Assembly (NCBI GenBank): GCA_038749595.1
Contig: JBCDHW010000006.1
Span: 155,176 to 219,175, forward strand
Length of the DNA: 64,000 nucleotides
DNA from: Parvularcula sp038749595
Lineage (GTDB): Bacteria > Pseudomonadota > Alphaproteobacteria > Caulobacterales > Parvularculaceae
Reading direction: 5' to 3'
Positions 42,634 to 51,420 of this stretch are shown piece by piece (position 1 is the stretch's first letter; the number at the start of each line of letters is the position of its first letter). A program made the position numbers and the translations under genes. Below the pieces are notes generated by a model. It was not told where the DNA came from. It did not search any database and worked only from the letters and a program-made list of their open reading frames with translations.

Positions 42634-43110
42634 TTAGTGCAGGTTCGTGGCGTTCGTTATAATCTCTGTCAGCGTCACGCCGAGGCGATCGTCGTCCACA
42701 ATCACAATCTCGCCGCGCGCCACTGGGCGGTGATTGATGTGGATCTCGACTTGCTCGCCCACCCGGCGGTCGATCTCTACAACCGCGCCGCGACCGAGCT
42801 TCAAAATATTCCCGATCGGCAAGCGCGCACGGCCCAGGACGACCTGGACTTCAACTGGCACCTGACCCAGCGCAGACATGTTGGTGTAGGAACCAAATCC
42901 GCCGCCCGGTGCGCCGCCTGTTGCCTCGCCGCCACCGCCAATCATCGCGTCCAACGTTGCGGCGATGTCCGCTTCGCTTGCTGCGGCGGGACCGCCGGCC
43001 TCGAAGTCGTTACCGCTTGTAAAATCTGAACTTTCTCCGAGATCGGGCATGCCTTCGTCAGCAGGCGGCAGGCCGAATTCCTCGGGATTGTCCTCTGGCG
43101 TATCACTCAT
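42634..43110 (-). CDS. fliN: Flagellar motor switch protein FliN
   Basis: The C-terminal 80 residues form the SpoA (C-ring) domain: VPVEVQVVLGRARLPIGNIL, LGRGAVVEIDRRVGEQVEI, ARGEIVIVDDDRLGVTL. The first 75 residues are an acidic, Gly/Ala-rich, flexible extension with a short conserved-type EEFGLPPADEGMPDLGE. It overlaps the fliH gene by 4 bases. Confidence 0.93.
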   Translation of the reverse strand: MSDTPEDNPEEFGLPPADEGMPDLGESSDFTSGNDFEAGGPAAASEADIAATLDAMIGGGGEATGGAPGGGFGSYTNMSALGQVPVEVQVVLGRARLPIGNILKLGRGAVVEIDRRVGEQVEIHINHRPVARGEIVIVDDDRLGVTLTEIITNATNLH

Positions 43111-43787
43111 TCGCTCTCTCCATCACGCAGCAACGGCCCCTCGTCGCCACTCAAACTTTTCAGGGTTTCAGTGAAGATTTCGTCGATCGCGCCGGTAAAC
43201 GCGTAAGGGTCGAAGGTTACTTTTCCGGTTAACCATGCAACCTCTAGAGGAGCACCGGCGCCATCTTCCGCAGGCTGAAATTCGATCCGGTGCGCCGCGG
43301 CCTCTTCGTCCGTTGGCAGACGAAGGACGGCGCGAAGCGGTTCGAGAACCGCTGACTCTGCTCGGATAGAAATCCGGTGCTTTCCGCGTACCGCTTCGAC
43401 GGCCCGCATGGTCACGTTCTCGGCAAGCCGTTTTGCTTCCGATTCACTGAGTTGACGCGCAAGCTGATGGATCAACGCGAGGAGCAAACGCGCGGTTCGC
43501 GTTTCAAGATCGTCGAAGAGTTCTTCCTCTTGACCCCGCACACTGTCGATAGCGGCACGAAGGCCAAGCACTTCCTCCTCGAGGCGTGCCGCGATTGAGT
43601 CCTTTTCTTGCGCGGAGCCTTCGCGGAACCCTTTGTCATACCCTTCAGCCCGCGCAGCATCTGCAGCTCGATCGATGAGAACAGCGACTTCTTCCGGGGA
43701 CAGTCGGTCATCGTCTTCTTCTTCGATGACTTCAGCCGGAGACGGAGCACTGAAATCGAGCGACGGCGAGAAAGCGCTTATCCTCAC
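43107..43787 (-). CDS. fliH: FliH/FlbE-like flagellar assembly protein
   Basis: An acidic N-terminus (EVIEEEDDDRLSPEEVAVLI) is followed by a helical region with AARAEGYDKGFREGSAQE, a typical FliH-like segment with small-residue spacing, and a C-terminal V-ATPase-E-like domain (ARLLLALIHQLARQL). FliH regulates the FliI ATPase and brings it to the C ring. It lies between fliF and fliN with overlaps of 4 bases on both sides. The low conservation of this family makes the symbol partly position-based. Confidence 0.75.
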   Translation of the reverse strand: MRISAFSPSLDFSAPSPAEVIEEEDDDRLSPEEVAVLIDRAADAARAEGYDKGFREGSAQEKDSIAARLEEEVLGLRAAIDSVRGQEEELFDDLETRTARLLLALIHQLARQLSESEAKRLAENVTMRAVEAVRGKHRISIRAESAVLEPLRAVLRLPTDEEAAAHRIEFQPAEDGAGAPLEVAWLTGKVTFDPYAFTGAIDEIFTETLKSLSGDEGPLLRDGESE

Positions 43788-45490
43788 GCCGCGTTCTCCT
43801 GCTCATAAATCCAGGTGCGCAGGATGGCGACGACTTCTTCTGGGTACTGCTCAACGATGCGGCCAAGCTTACGGATAGACGAGGCCCGAACCTTGCCATC
43901 GACATCGCGGACCTCGAGCATCTGGTCCAAAGACTCCGCCATGCTTTGTTTTGGACCCGAAATCGCCGCCGCTCCGCCTTGACCCAAGGCACCAAGCCCG
44001 CCCTCGACACCGTCTTCTCCGCCAAGGCCAAGATCTTCAAGCGAGAGCTCGCCCATGGCCACCGGCTCTGCGTCAGTGCCGAAACCGGCCGCGGGGAGAA
44101 CGCGACTCATCACGGGACGGATGATCCCGAAGATAATCGCTACACCGATCAACAACAGCGCAACGGCTTGGGTGATCGCGTCAAAGTTGCGGTAGACAAC
44201 TTCCGTGATGGTAGACGGAGCAAACCGCGGCATTGTGTCGTTAAGGTCGACGAAGGGCAGGTTTTCGACGGTAATTTCGTCGCCGCGCTCCGCGTTGAAA
44301 CCAACGGCTGAACGCACGAGCGCCGCGTATTTCGCGAGCTCTTCTTCCGTGCGCGGCTCGAATGTCACGTTGCCGTCTGCGTCCGTGACGCGCGCATTAT
44401 CGACCACGACCGAGATTGAAAGGCGTTCGACGTCGCCCGGTTCGATGACCTGCTCACTGCGTACCGATGAAATCTCATAATTTACAACGCTCTCGGAACG
44501 TTCGAGTTCTGACAAGGCCGATGCGTCACCCTCATTGCCGACATTGGCTTCGGGCAAGTTTTGCTCAACCGTGACCGGCTGGTCGGTGGCGTTCTCGCGT
44601 GAGTTTTCGATCTCGTCGACAATCTGACGTGAGCGCAGAGCCGTCTCTTTGGGGTCGAACCTTTCTTCGCGGCGGACCTCTCGCTCTGTACGCAGATCAG
44701 CCGCGACACGAACCCGAACACGCCCCGCTCCAAGCGTCGGAACCAGAACACTTTCAGCAGCTTGGGCCAAACGCTCCTCGATCTCAGCCTGCAATCCATT
44801 GACCGAAGCGGCGCCAGCGAGAGGCCCGTCTTGCTCGGCAAAAACCGAGCCGAAGCGCGCATCGAGGACCGATACTTTACCCGGACTCAGGCTGGGTACG
44901 GAGGAAGCAACGAGATGCCGAATCGCCGCGGCCTTGTCGCCGTCCAGGCTCATCGCACCACGCATACGGACGACAACGGATGCTGACGGCTCGGCCTTCT
45001 CGCGACTAAACGGATCCCGGCGCGCCATCACCAGGTGAACCCGCGCACTCTCGACGGTGTCGAGGGTTTGGATGGTTCGCGAAAGTTCGCCCTCAAGAGC
45101 GCGGAGGCGAGTCATGTCTTGCATAAAGGATGTAAGACCGAGCGACGATTTGTCGTCGAACAGTTCGTACCCAACCGCGCCGCCCGAGGGCATGCCCTTC
45201 TCCGCCAGCATCATCCTCAGACGGGGGATGCGACCTGATGGCGCATAAATCGTCCGCCCGTCGGATGAAACGCTAACGGGCACGTCCATCGCCTCGAGCT
45301 CGCTAACGACAGCACCCGCGTCCGAATCAGTCAGTCCAGAGAAGAGAACCGCCATTTGCGGTTTCGAAAAGGCGAAAATAATCGCCACTAAAGCCGCAAG
45401 AACCAGGGCGCCCAGCGCGCCGATGACCACTATACGGTTGGCTCCAAAGCCTTGGATTCTTTGAATTATTGCTTCCACGCTCACTGACAT
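43784..45490 (-). CDS. fliF: Flagellar MS-ring protein FliF
   Basis: A 568-residue FliF with a membrane helix near each end (ALGALVLAALVAIIFAF; AVALLLIGVAIIFGIIRPVM) and the ring-building motifs in between: MAVLFSGLTDSDAGAVVSEL, EKGMPSGGAVGYELFDDKSS, and VESARVHLVMARRDPFSREK. The C-terminus (DGKVRASSIRKLGRIVEQYP) is the FliG-binding part. First gene of the minus-strand flagellar operon; divergent from fliL. Confidence 0.95.
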   Translation of the reverse strand: MSVSVEAIIQRIQGFGANRIVVIGALGALVLAALVAIIFAFSKPQMAVLFSGLTDSDAGAVVSELEAMDVPVSVSSDGRTIYAPSGRIPRLRMMLAEKGMPSGGAVGYELFDDKSSLGLTSFMQDMTRLRALEGELSRTIQTLDTVESARVHLVMARRDPFSREKAEPSASVVVRMRGAMSLDGDKAAAIRHLVASSVPSLSPGKVSVLDARFGSVFAEQDGPLAGAASVNGLQAEIEERLAQAAESVLVPTLGAGRVRVRVAADLRTEREVRREERFDPKETALRSRQIVDEIENSRENATDQPVTVEQNLPEANVGNEGDASALSELERSESVVNYEISSVRSEQVIEPGDVERLSISVVVDNARVTDADGNVTFEPRTEEELAKYAALVRSAVGFNAERGDEITVENLPFVDLNDTMPRFAPSTITEVVYRNFDAITQAVALLLIGVAIIFGIIRPVMSRVLPAAGFGTDAEPVAMGELSLEDLGLGGEDGVEGGLGALGQGGAAAISGPKQSMAESLDQMLEVRDVDGKVRASSIRKLGRIVEQYPEEVVAILRTWIYEQENAA

Positions 45491-45605
45491 TCTGCCCAGC
45501 TGCAGGGTTTCAGTAGGCCCGGTTTTTTAAACTGGCATCAAAGCGGCCCCTGTAGCCGTTCCGACGTGGCCTCGCGACCAACCCTCACTCTCGGCGAAAA
45601 GAATC

Positions 45606-46124
45606 ATGGATGAAACTGAAGAGAACCTGAACGAAACGGCGGTTCTTTCCGCTCCGATGAAGCGACGCTTTAATTTCTTGGGGCCTGTGGCTTTTGGGTT
45701 GCTCGTCGTGGTGTGCTCCGTAGGCGCCTTTATCACGGGCGGATACCTTTCACTCGGACGTGAGGGCGTGGATGATTTGATGGCGTCGCTCCAGGCACCT
45801 TCCGAGGACCAAGTTAATCGGCCTACGCACGAGTGGATTGAGCTCGAGAAGACAATCTACCAGCTCGATCGCCGCGAAGATGCGAAGTACGTGTTGGCAA
45901 AGTTCACGATCCGAACACCGATCGAGAGTGCTGAGGAAGTTCGTAGACGGCTTCCCGAGCTAGAATTCGCTCTTCAAACCTACATTCGCGAGCTTTCAAG
46001 CCGTGAATTGCAAGGGGCAATGGGGCTTTACAATCTACGCAATGCCTGTCTTTTCAGGGCACGACGTATTTTAGGCAGGGACGCAGTCGACGATATTTTA
46101 ATCGGCGAGCTTCTTGTCGAGTAA
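45606..46124 (+). CDS. fliL: Flagellar basal body protein FliL
   Basis: A single membrane helix near residues 23-45 (LGPVAFGLLVVVCSVGAFI) and a periplasmic domain (YQLDRREDAKYVLAKFTIRT, LPELEFALQTYIRELSSREL) as in FliL, which supports the stator around the motor. It starts the plus-strand unit fliL-fliM-motE-like, divergent from fliF. A second FliL-like gene lies at 47900. Confidence 0.82.
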   Translation: MDETEENLNETAVLSAPMKRRFNFLGPVAFGLLVVVCSVGAFITGGYLSLGREGVDDLMASLQAPSEDQVNRPTHEWIELEKTIYQLDRREDAKYVLAKFTIRTPIESAEEVRRRLPELEFALQTYIRELSSRELQGAMGLYNLRNACLFRARRILGRDAVDDILIGELLVE

Positions 46125-46155
46125 TCGTTAACGAGTTTCGCATCAGGATAAACCG

Positions 46156-47112
46156 ATGACGATCGAGAGAGCAAAACGACAACAGCCCCCGGGAGAATCC
46201 CGGCGCGTGATGGAGCGCCTCGCGAACAGCGGTGTGACCCACGAACGGCTGCCGATGTTGGATGTCGTCTTTGACCGGACTGTCCAAATGCTGACGGAAA
46301 GCTTCCTGCACCTGACAAGTCAGGATGTCGCGGTGCAGCTCGAAGATATATCGTATGCGCGGTTTCAAGAATTTATGGACCAGCCGCCCGAGGCTCCGGT
46401 CATTGCGATCGTCCGTGCGGCCGCCTGGGACCAATCCTTTCTTCTGATGATCGACGGAAGTCTCGTCTTCACGCTGGTCGAAATTCTTCTCGGTGGGGTC
46501 CCCGGAAACGAGGCACGCGCCCGCGCTGCGCAACGCCGACCGACCTCAATCGAGCTGCAACTGACGACGAGAATTTTCAAACTCATCGCGGAACGTCTCT
46601 CGGAAGCCTTTGAACAAATTGCCGAAGTTGAGTTCCGTGTCGAGCGCCTCGAGATGAATCCTCAGTTTGCGGCGATTACGCGCACGACCAGCGCGTGCGT
46701 GCGATCGCGCTTCCGCCTCGACATCGCCCGGTCCCGCGGCGAGCTCCAGGTGCTCTTTCCTTACTCGTCACTTGAGCCCGTGAAAGAGGCGTTGAGCCAA
46801 ATGTTCGTAGGCGATCAATTCGGCGGCGACCGCAGTTGGAACCGGCACTTTGAGAAGGAGCTGGTCAAGACCGAACTTGATTTCAGCGCTGTCCTACACT
46901 CGCAAATGTCGACCTTGCAGGAAGTGCTGTCCTGGAAACCGGGACAGACGATTGGCTTTCAAAGCCAAGCTGAAACCGAAGTCCGCTTCATGCTGGAAGA
47001 CATCGAGTTCTTCCGTGGACCGATGGGTCGCAAAGGGAACAGGATCGCGGCGCAGATCGAAGACATTAAACTCGAAACTGAAGATGACAGTTTCGGACTG
47101 GAGGGCCTGTGA
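46156..47112 (+). CDS. fliM: Flagellar motor switch protein FliM
   Basis: FliM of 318 aa: LDVVFDRTVQMLTESFLHLT and the middle CheC-like domain (SFLLMIDGSLVFTLVEILLG, then GGDRSWNRHFEKELVKTELD), and the C-terminal SpoA domain. AGGATAAACCG before ATG. FliM receives the CheY-P signal at the C ring. It overlaps the MotE-like gene by 4 bases. Confidence 0.93.
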   Translation: MTIERAKRQQPPGESRRVMERLANSGVTHERLPMLDVVFDRTVQMLTESFLHLTSQDVAVQLEDISYARFQEFMDQPPEAPVIAIVRAAAWDQSFLLMIDGSLVFTLVEILLGGVPGNEARARAAQRRPTSIELQLTTRIFKLIAERLSEAFEQIAEVEFRVERLEMNPQFAAITRTTSACVRSRFRLDIARSRGELQVLFPYSSLEPVKEALSQMFVGDQFGGDRSWNRHFEKELVKTELDFSAVLHSQMSTLQEVLSWKPGQTIGFQSQAETEVRFMLEDIEFFRGPMGRKGNRIAAQIEDIKLETEDDSFGLEGL

Positions 47113-47825
47113 TCCGGATCTTACTGATGGGCGCTGTGTCCACAGCATCCCTCGCCGTACCCGCACTTTTGCTTGCGACGCCTTCCGTTTCCGATGAAGA
47201 GACGGCGAAAGAGCAGAACAAACACGAAGCGGTCCGCGAATTCGGCACCCACGATCGCCCGTGGGCGAGTGATGTTCTGGACCCTGAATATCAAATGGGT
47301 GTCGACGAAGAGCCTGTCATCAAGCGCGGACTTGAGCAGTCCCAGCGTCGCATTGAAGAAATGCTGAACCAGGAAGATCTCCCGCTCCCAGCAGCACGGG
47401 TTTCTTCCATGGCAGCGGTCACAGAGGTCCTCGCGACCATCAGTGCTGAGCGCGGCCGGCTCAAAGAAGAGTGGTCGCGACTAGAAAATCAGAAAGCGGA
47501 GGTTGCCCTCGCCAACCGTAGAGCGCTTGAAGAGATTGCGCGGCTAGAAGATCTTCGTACGGAAGTATCAGCGCTGATCGATGAGCTGCAGATCGAACAG
47601 GATGAAAATCTTGAACAGGTGGTCACGGTCGTTGGCAACATGACGGCAAAGAATGCTGCCCGCTTGCTCCAACAAAACGAACCAAAATTTGTCGTTGAGG
47701 TTCTCGATCAAATAGGCGAGCGCAACGCCGCTGATATTCTGAGCAAGATGCAGACCGAAAAAGCAAACGAGATCATGGGCATGATGGCTGAGAGAGGCCG
47801 TCCCGACGCGCAAGCTGCGCTCTAA
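47109..47825 (+). CDS. MotE-like periplasmic protein with MgtE-type N domain
   Basis: The N-terminus is a signal peptide/anchor (MIRILLMGAVSTASLAVPAL). A long coiled coil follows (LKEEWSRLENQKAEVALANR), and the C-terminus is an MgtE-N-like helical repeat: MTAKNAARLLQQNEPKFVVE, VLDQIGERNAADILSKMQTE. This architecture is that of MotE, in rhizobia a chaperone for the periplasmic motility protein MotC. Starts with GTG overlapping the fliM stop. A perfect terminator follows at 47845. Confidence 0.78.
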   Translation: MIRILLMGAVSTASLAVPALLLATPSVSDEETAKEQNKHEAVREFGTHDRPWASDVLDPEYQMGVDEEPVIKRGLEQSQRRIEEMLNQEDLPLPAARVSSMAAVTEVLATISAERGRLKEEWSRLENQKAEVALANRRALEEIARLEDLRTEVSALIDELQIEQDENLEQVVTVVGNMTAKNAARLLQQNEPKFVVEVLDQIGERNAADILSKMQTEKANEIMGMMAERGRPDAQAAL

Positions 47826-47844
47826 TTAAACACCCCGTCACAAC

Positions 47845-47879
47845 AAAAAGCGTGGTACACGTCGTGTGCCACGCTTTTT
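47845..47879. terminator. Bidirectional intrinsic terminator
   Basis: AAAAAGCGTGG and CCACGCTTTTT form an 11-bp stem with further pairing inside. Rich A/T flanks serve both directions: it ends the fliL-fliM-motE-like unit (plus) and the flgF-flgG-flgA-flgH-fliL-like unit (minus). Confidence 0.9.
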
Positions 47880-47899
47880 GCTTATGCGGCTGCATTCGC

Positions 47900-48358
47900 T
47901 TATTGAGACGAGCGTCGACCACTTGTCTCTTGGATCAAGAGCCGATTCAATAACACATTCGATACTTGATTAATATCGAAAGTCGCTTCGATGTCTTCCT
48001 TAACAGCGGTGCTGATGACACCCGGATCAATAGTGCCAGGCTTTATATCACCACGGCGCTCCAGCTCGAAAAGCGTCTCAAGAATCGTCGCACGTACATG
48101 CGGCCGGTTGTTTGAGAGCAATGACACCTCATCGTACGTCTCAACTTCCACGTTTATCTCTGCAAGGAGGAAAAACGGAACCGTTCCCCCTTCAAAAAGA
48201 GGAATAGTGAACTGCCCTGCAGCGAACACAACCGATTGGTTCTGCACCGTTGTCCCTTGCCGGCGCAGCGGGTCCGTCATTTGACTAATTTCGCCAAGAG
48301 CAAAACCGCCCAATCCGCCGACGGCCGTCAGTACCGCGAGTATCACAAACCGAGGCAT
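47900..48358 (-). CDS. FliL-like basal body-associated protein (second copy)
   Basis: A membrane anchor at the N-terminus (FVILAVLTAVGGLGGFALG) is followed by a periplasmic domain with FAAGQFTIPLFEGGTVPFFL, then VRATILETLFELERRGDIKP and INQVSNVLLNRLLIQET. The layout and the LLNRLLIQ-type end are FliL-like, though similarity to the FliL at 45606 is weak. It is the last gene of the flgF-flgG-flgA-flgH operon, 17 bp after flgH, and ends before a bidirectional terminator. Confidence 0.6.
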   Translation of the reverse strand: MPRFVILAVLTAVGGLGGFALGEISQMTDPLRRQGTTVQNQSVVFAAGQFTIPLFEGGTVPFFLLAEINVEVETYDEVSLLSNNRPHVRATILETLFELERRGDIKPGTIDPGVISTAVKEDIEATFDINQVSNVLLNRLLIQETSGRRSSQ

Positions 48359-48375
48359 CTTTTTACCCTTCTTTC

Positions 48376-49098
48376 CTAAAACGGTACGATCACTTCATAC
48401 GCGCGCTGCCCATACCGCGGTTGCTGCATTCGGCTGATCGTTCCGCGTCCACCATAAGCGATGCGGGCCTCAGCTACTTTGAAGTAATCTATTGTGTTCA
48501 TTGCGGAAATATCTTCTGGACGAATGACGCCTGCAATCCGAAGCTCACGCAGCTCGGAGTTCACACGCACCTCTTGTCGGCCTGCAATGACGAAGTTTCC
48601 GTTCGGTAGGCGATCGGTGACAACCGCAGCAATGCGTAGACTGATCTCTTCGTTGCGGTTGATTTCACCCTCACCACGACTGTTGCTTTGGCTTTCAAGA
48701 TCAGCCGAGGGTTCGAAGAGATCGGGCAGCTCGCGATCAAGATATTCGGGCAACCCAAACAGTGAGCCAACTTCGAACTCGTTACCCGCTTGTCGGCTTC
48801 GACTGGTCGTGTTGCGAAGCGTAGCCTGATCCTCAATATCAATCATCACAGTGAGGATATCGCCCACATTCCGTGCACGTTGATCTCTGAAAAAACTCCG
48901 CTTGTTGGCCTCCCATAGAGAGTTGGGAGAACTCATACGCGACGGTCCATCCGGCATCGGCATCACGACAGTACGTGCTTCATCCTGATACTGAGGATTC
49001 GCGACCTCGGACAATTGAGGGTTGTGAATATCTTTGATTGTCCCGCAACTCGACAGGAGGCCTGCGCAAAGAAGGGCGGAGGAGACGGATAGGCGCAT
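48376..49098 (-). CDS. flgH: Flagellar L-ring protein FlgH
   Basis: An outer-membrane lipoprotein (MRLSVSSALLCAGLLSSC, lipobox LSSC) of 240 aa: NSLWEANKRSFFRDQRARNV, GDILTVMIDIEDQATLRNTT, VTDRLPNGNFVIAGRQEVRV, and RISIRGVIRP-like LRIAGVIRPEDIS. FlgH forms the L ring. Fourth gene of its operon. Confidence 0.95.
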   Translation of the reverse strand: MRLSVSSALLCAGLLSSCGTIKDIHNPQLSEVANPQYQDEARTVVMPMPDGPSRMSSPNSLWEANKRSFFRDQRARNVGDILTVMIDIEDQATLRNTTSRSRQAGNEFEVGSLFGLPEYLDRELPDLFEPSADLESQSNSRGEGEINRNEEISLRIAAVVTDRLPNGNFVIAGRQEVRVNSELRELRIAGVIRPEDISAMNTIDYFKVAEARIAYGGRGTISRMQQPRYGQRAYEVIVPF

Positions 49099-49109
49099 GA
49101 TAAGTAACC

Positions 49110-49751
49110 TTATTTTACAACGACGCGGGATTGAGAAACGATCTCGCCCGTCACAATACGGCCCTGGTTTCCAGATGTGACGCGGATGTAGTCGCCGATT
49201 GCACCCTCTTCTAAAGCGCGCCCACGTGTACTGAGCGATATACCGGGGGTCTCGTAAATGATGTCGACGGTCCCGTTCTTTTTGATAACAACGGGTGCGG
49301 TTACATCGCGTTCGCGGATTGGTCGGCCAGGGATGACCGAACGCCGGATTTCTTTCCCAACAACGTCCGAAAGGTCATAAAACGCATCTGTCGGCACCTG
49401 TGAAAGCGAGATAAGCTCTACACTGATATCTTCATCGCGTACCTCTACGCTTCTCTGGAGTGTCCGTACGGGGACGACCACAGGGATGGAAACCAACGCC
49501 GTCCCACGGATCCGAGCTTCCGTTTGACCGAACCCAATCATCGCGGAAAACTCGCCAGTCCGGCGATCAAAGTTTGAGACTATAACACGATCGACTTTGC
49601 CCCGGACCGGGGTGACCGAGGTTATCTCGATCACCGCAGCATTAGGAAGCGCAGAGTACGAACGAAGTGATGACGTGAGGCGTGCCTCTACCTCTGAATT
49701 TGCGTGCGCGGCGCCAAACAAAATAAGGGCGAGAATGAAGATCCGAGCCAT
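49110..49751 (-). CDS. flgA: Flagellar P-ring assembly chaperone FlgA
   Basis: The start at 49751 gives a signal peptide (MARIFILALILFGAAHA). The C-terminal SAF-type region is visible: DVVGKEIRRSVIPGRPIRER, then VTAPVVIKKNGTVDIIYETP and ALEEGAIGDYIRVTSGNQGR. FlgA chaperones FlgI in the periplasm. It begins just after the flgG stop. A longer frame to 49802 would overlap flgG and lacks a signal peptide. Confidence 0.9.
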   Translation of the reverse strand: MARIFILALILFGAAHANSEVEARLTSSLRSYSALPNAAVIEITSVTPVRGKVDRVIVSNFDRRTGEFSAMIGFGQTEARIRGTALVSIPVVVPVRTLQRSVEVRDEDISVELISLSQVPTDAFYDLSDVVGKEIRRSVIPGRPIRERDVTAPVVIKKNGTVDIIYETPGISLSTRGRALEEGAIGDYIRVTSGNQGRIVTGEIVSQSRVVVK

Positions 49752-49755
49752 CAGC

Positions 49756-50541
49756 CTACCGCATATTTGCAATGCGCTGCGACATTTCATCAGCAGTTTC
49801 AATGACTTTTGCGTTCATCTCGTAAGCTCGTTGCGCTGAAATCAAATCAGTGATTTCTTCGACAACGTTCACGTTTGAATTTTCAACGTATCCCTGGCGC
49901 ATCGTTGCCACCCCGTCTTGTCCGGGAAGACCGATGAAGGGCTGGCCTGATGCAGCAGTTTCACGGAACAAGTTGTCCCCCATAGCTTCGAGGCCCGCTT
50001 CATTAATGAATGTCGCCAGCGTGATCCGTCCTGAGAGTTCCGGAGTGTCAGCACCCGGACGTAAAGCGAAGACCTCGCCAGAACGGTTCACCTCGATATC
50101 GGTCACGTCCTGAGGCAGAGTAATACCAGGATCGAGCTCAAACCCTTCAGGCGTGACGATCGCGCCCTCGGGAGACAACTGGAACGTCCCTGTACGTGTG
50201 AACGCCTGCGTATTATCAGGCATACGGATGACAAAGAATCCGCGACCTTGCAGCGCGACATCGAGACGATTTCCGGTTTGCTGAAGTGAGCCTTGTTCAG
50301 TGATCCGCGCTACCGCCGCTGGCTTGACCCCAAGCCCAACCTGCACGCCGACGGGGACAATCGTTCCGGCATCTGATGAAAACGTACCCTGACGTTGTTG
50401 GCTTTGGTATATCAGATCGGAAAACTCTGCACGTCCGCGCTTGAACGCAGTTGTATTAATGTTTGCAATGTTGTTGGAGATTACCTCAACATTCGTCTGT
50501 TGAGCCATCATGCCTGTTGCTGCAATTTCAAGAATTCTCAT
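49756..50541 (-). CDS. flgG: Flagellar distal rod protein FlgG
   Basis: A 261-residue rod protein: N-terminal MRILEIAATGMMAQQTNVEV and NNIANINTTAFKRGRAEF, C-terminal YVENSNVNVVEEITDLISAQ and RAYEMNAKVIETADEM. Both ends form the coiled coil that polymerises in the rod. Length is the standard size. Confidence 0.96.
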   Translation of the reverse strand: MRILEIAATGMMAQQTNVEVISNNIANINTTAFKRGRAEFSDLIYQSQQRQGTFSSDAGTIVPVGVQVGLGVKPAAVARITEQGSLQQTGNRLDVALQGRGFFVIRMPDNTQAFTRTGTFQLSPEGAIVTPEGFELDPGITLPQDVTDIEVNRSGEVFALRPGADTPELSGRITLATFINEAGLEAMGDNLFRETAASGQPFIGLPGQDGVATMRQGYVENSNVNVVEEITDLISAQRAYEMNAKVIETADEMSQRIANMR

Positions 50542-50559
50542 CGCACTATCCCGCTTTTC

Positions 50560-51309
50560 TTAGCTATTCTTTGAAAGACGGCCAATGCTATCTTTCTTTT
50601 GATCATGGATATCGCTAGATGACTTGGATACCTGCGTATACGCACGCGACAATTCCATCAATTTGATAATTTCCTTGATCGGGTTGATGTTTGAGCTTTC
50701 AATCGCGAATTGTTGGATCTGACCGTCTTGTTTATTCACGGCGAAGGTGTCCTCAGCATTGAAGCGCCCGGATTCTTCTCTTTCCAGCCTTTGCGGTTCA
50801 TCGAATTCGAAGATGCCAATGGTGCCAATGTCGATTGGCTGTGGCTCGCCTTCCAGCTGAACAGAAATTGTTCCGGACTGGGAGATCGCCACAGAAATAG
50901 CTTGTTCAGGGATCTGAATTTGCTCTCCAGCGCGGCCAAGCACAGGCGAGCCATCAAGATTCACAAGCACACCGTTCGGTGAGACGTTCATGCGACCGTC
51001 GCGCGTATACCGAATACCATTCGGCGTTTCCACAGACAAAAACCCTTCGCCGACGACTGCCACGTCGAACTGGTTGCCCGTCTGCGTGATCGACCCCGTA
51101 TTAAAGTCGGTGTACGATGCTCTATCGATGACGAATGAGACAGACGCGGTACCCGCGGCTCCTGCGGACTTATGGGTCACGTCGTCAAACATGACGCGTT
51201 CGCCCTTAAAACCCGCCGTATTCACGTTTGCAATGTTGTTAGCAATCAACTCCAGCCGCCGCTGCAGCGAGCTTTGATACGAGAGATTGACGTAGAGTGA
51301 AGTATCCAA
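50560..51309 (-). CDS. flgF: Flagellar proximal rod protein FlgF
   Basis: A 249-residue rod protein: SYQSSLQRRLELIANNIANV and NTAGFKGERVMFDDV at the start, FAIESSNINPIKEIIKLMEL and RAYTQVSKSSSDIHDQ at the end. First gene of the unit flgF-flgG-flgA-flgH-fliL-like. Divergent from the TPR gene at 51421, with a palindromic site between them. Confidence 0.93.
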   Translation of the reverse strand: MDTSLYVNLSYQSSLQRRLELIANNIANVNTAGFKGERVMFDDVTHKSAGAAGTASVSFVIDRASYTDFNTGSITQTGNQFDVAVVGEGFLSVETPNGIRYTRDGRMNVSPNGVLVNLDGSPVLGRAGEQIQIPEQAISVAISQSGTISVQLEGEPQPIDIGTIGIFEFDEPQRLEREESGRFNAEDTFAVNKQDGQIQQFAIESSNINPIKEIIKLMELSRAYTQVSKSSSDIHDQKKDSIGRLSKNS

Positions 51310-51375
51310 AGGGGTTCATCCACTTCTGCTGTGTCGTCCAACAAACAGCGCGCACGGAGCGTCCGAAACGCTGAA

Positions 51376-51398
51376 TTAAACTAGCGGCCGCAGTTTAA
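51376..51398. promoter_or_regulatory. Palindrome in the flgF / TPR-motAB divergent region
   Basis: TTAAAC-TA-GCGGCCGC-A-GTTTAA: two TTAAAC arms around an 8-bp palindromic core, one base out of perfect symmetry. It lies between two divergent flagellar units. The related sequence TTTAAACTG occurs at 45526 (fliF/fliL) and TTTAAACCCTG near 60420 (ftcR-like/flgI), so it could be a shared flagellar regulator site. This is inferred from position. Confidence 0.4.
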
Positions 51399-51420
51399 GG
51401 CGGGATTTCGAGGAGCGTGC

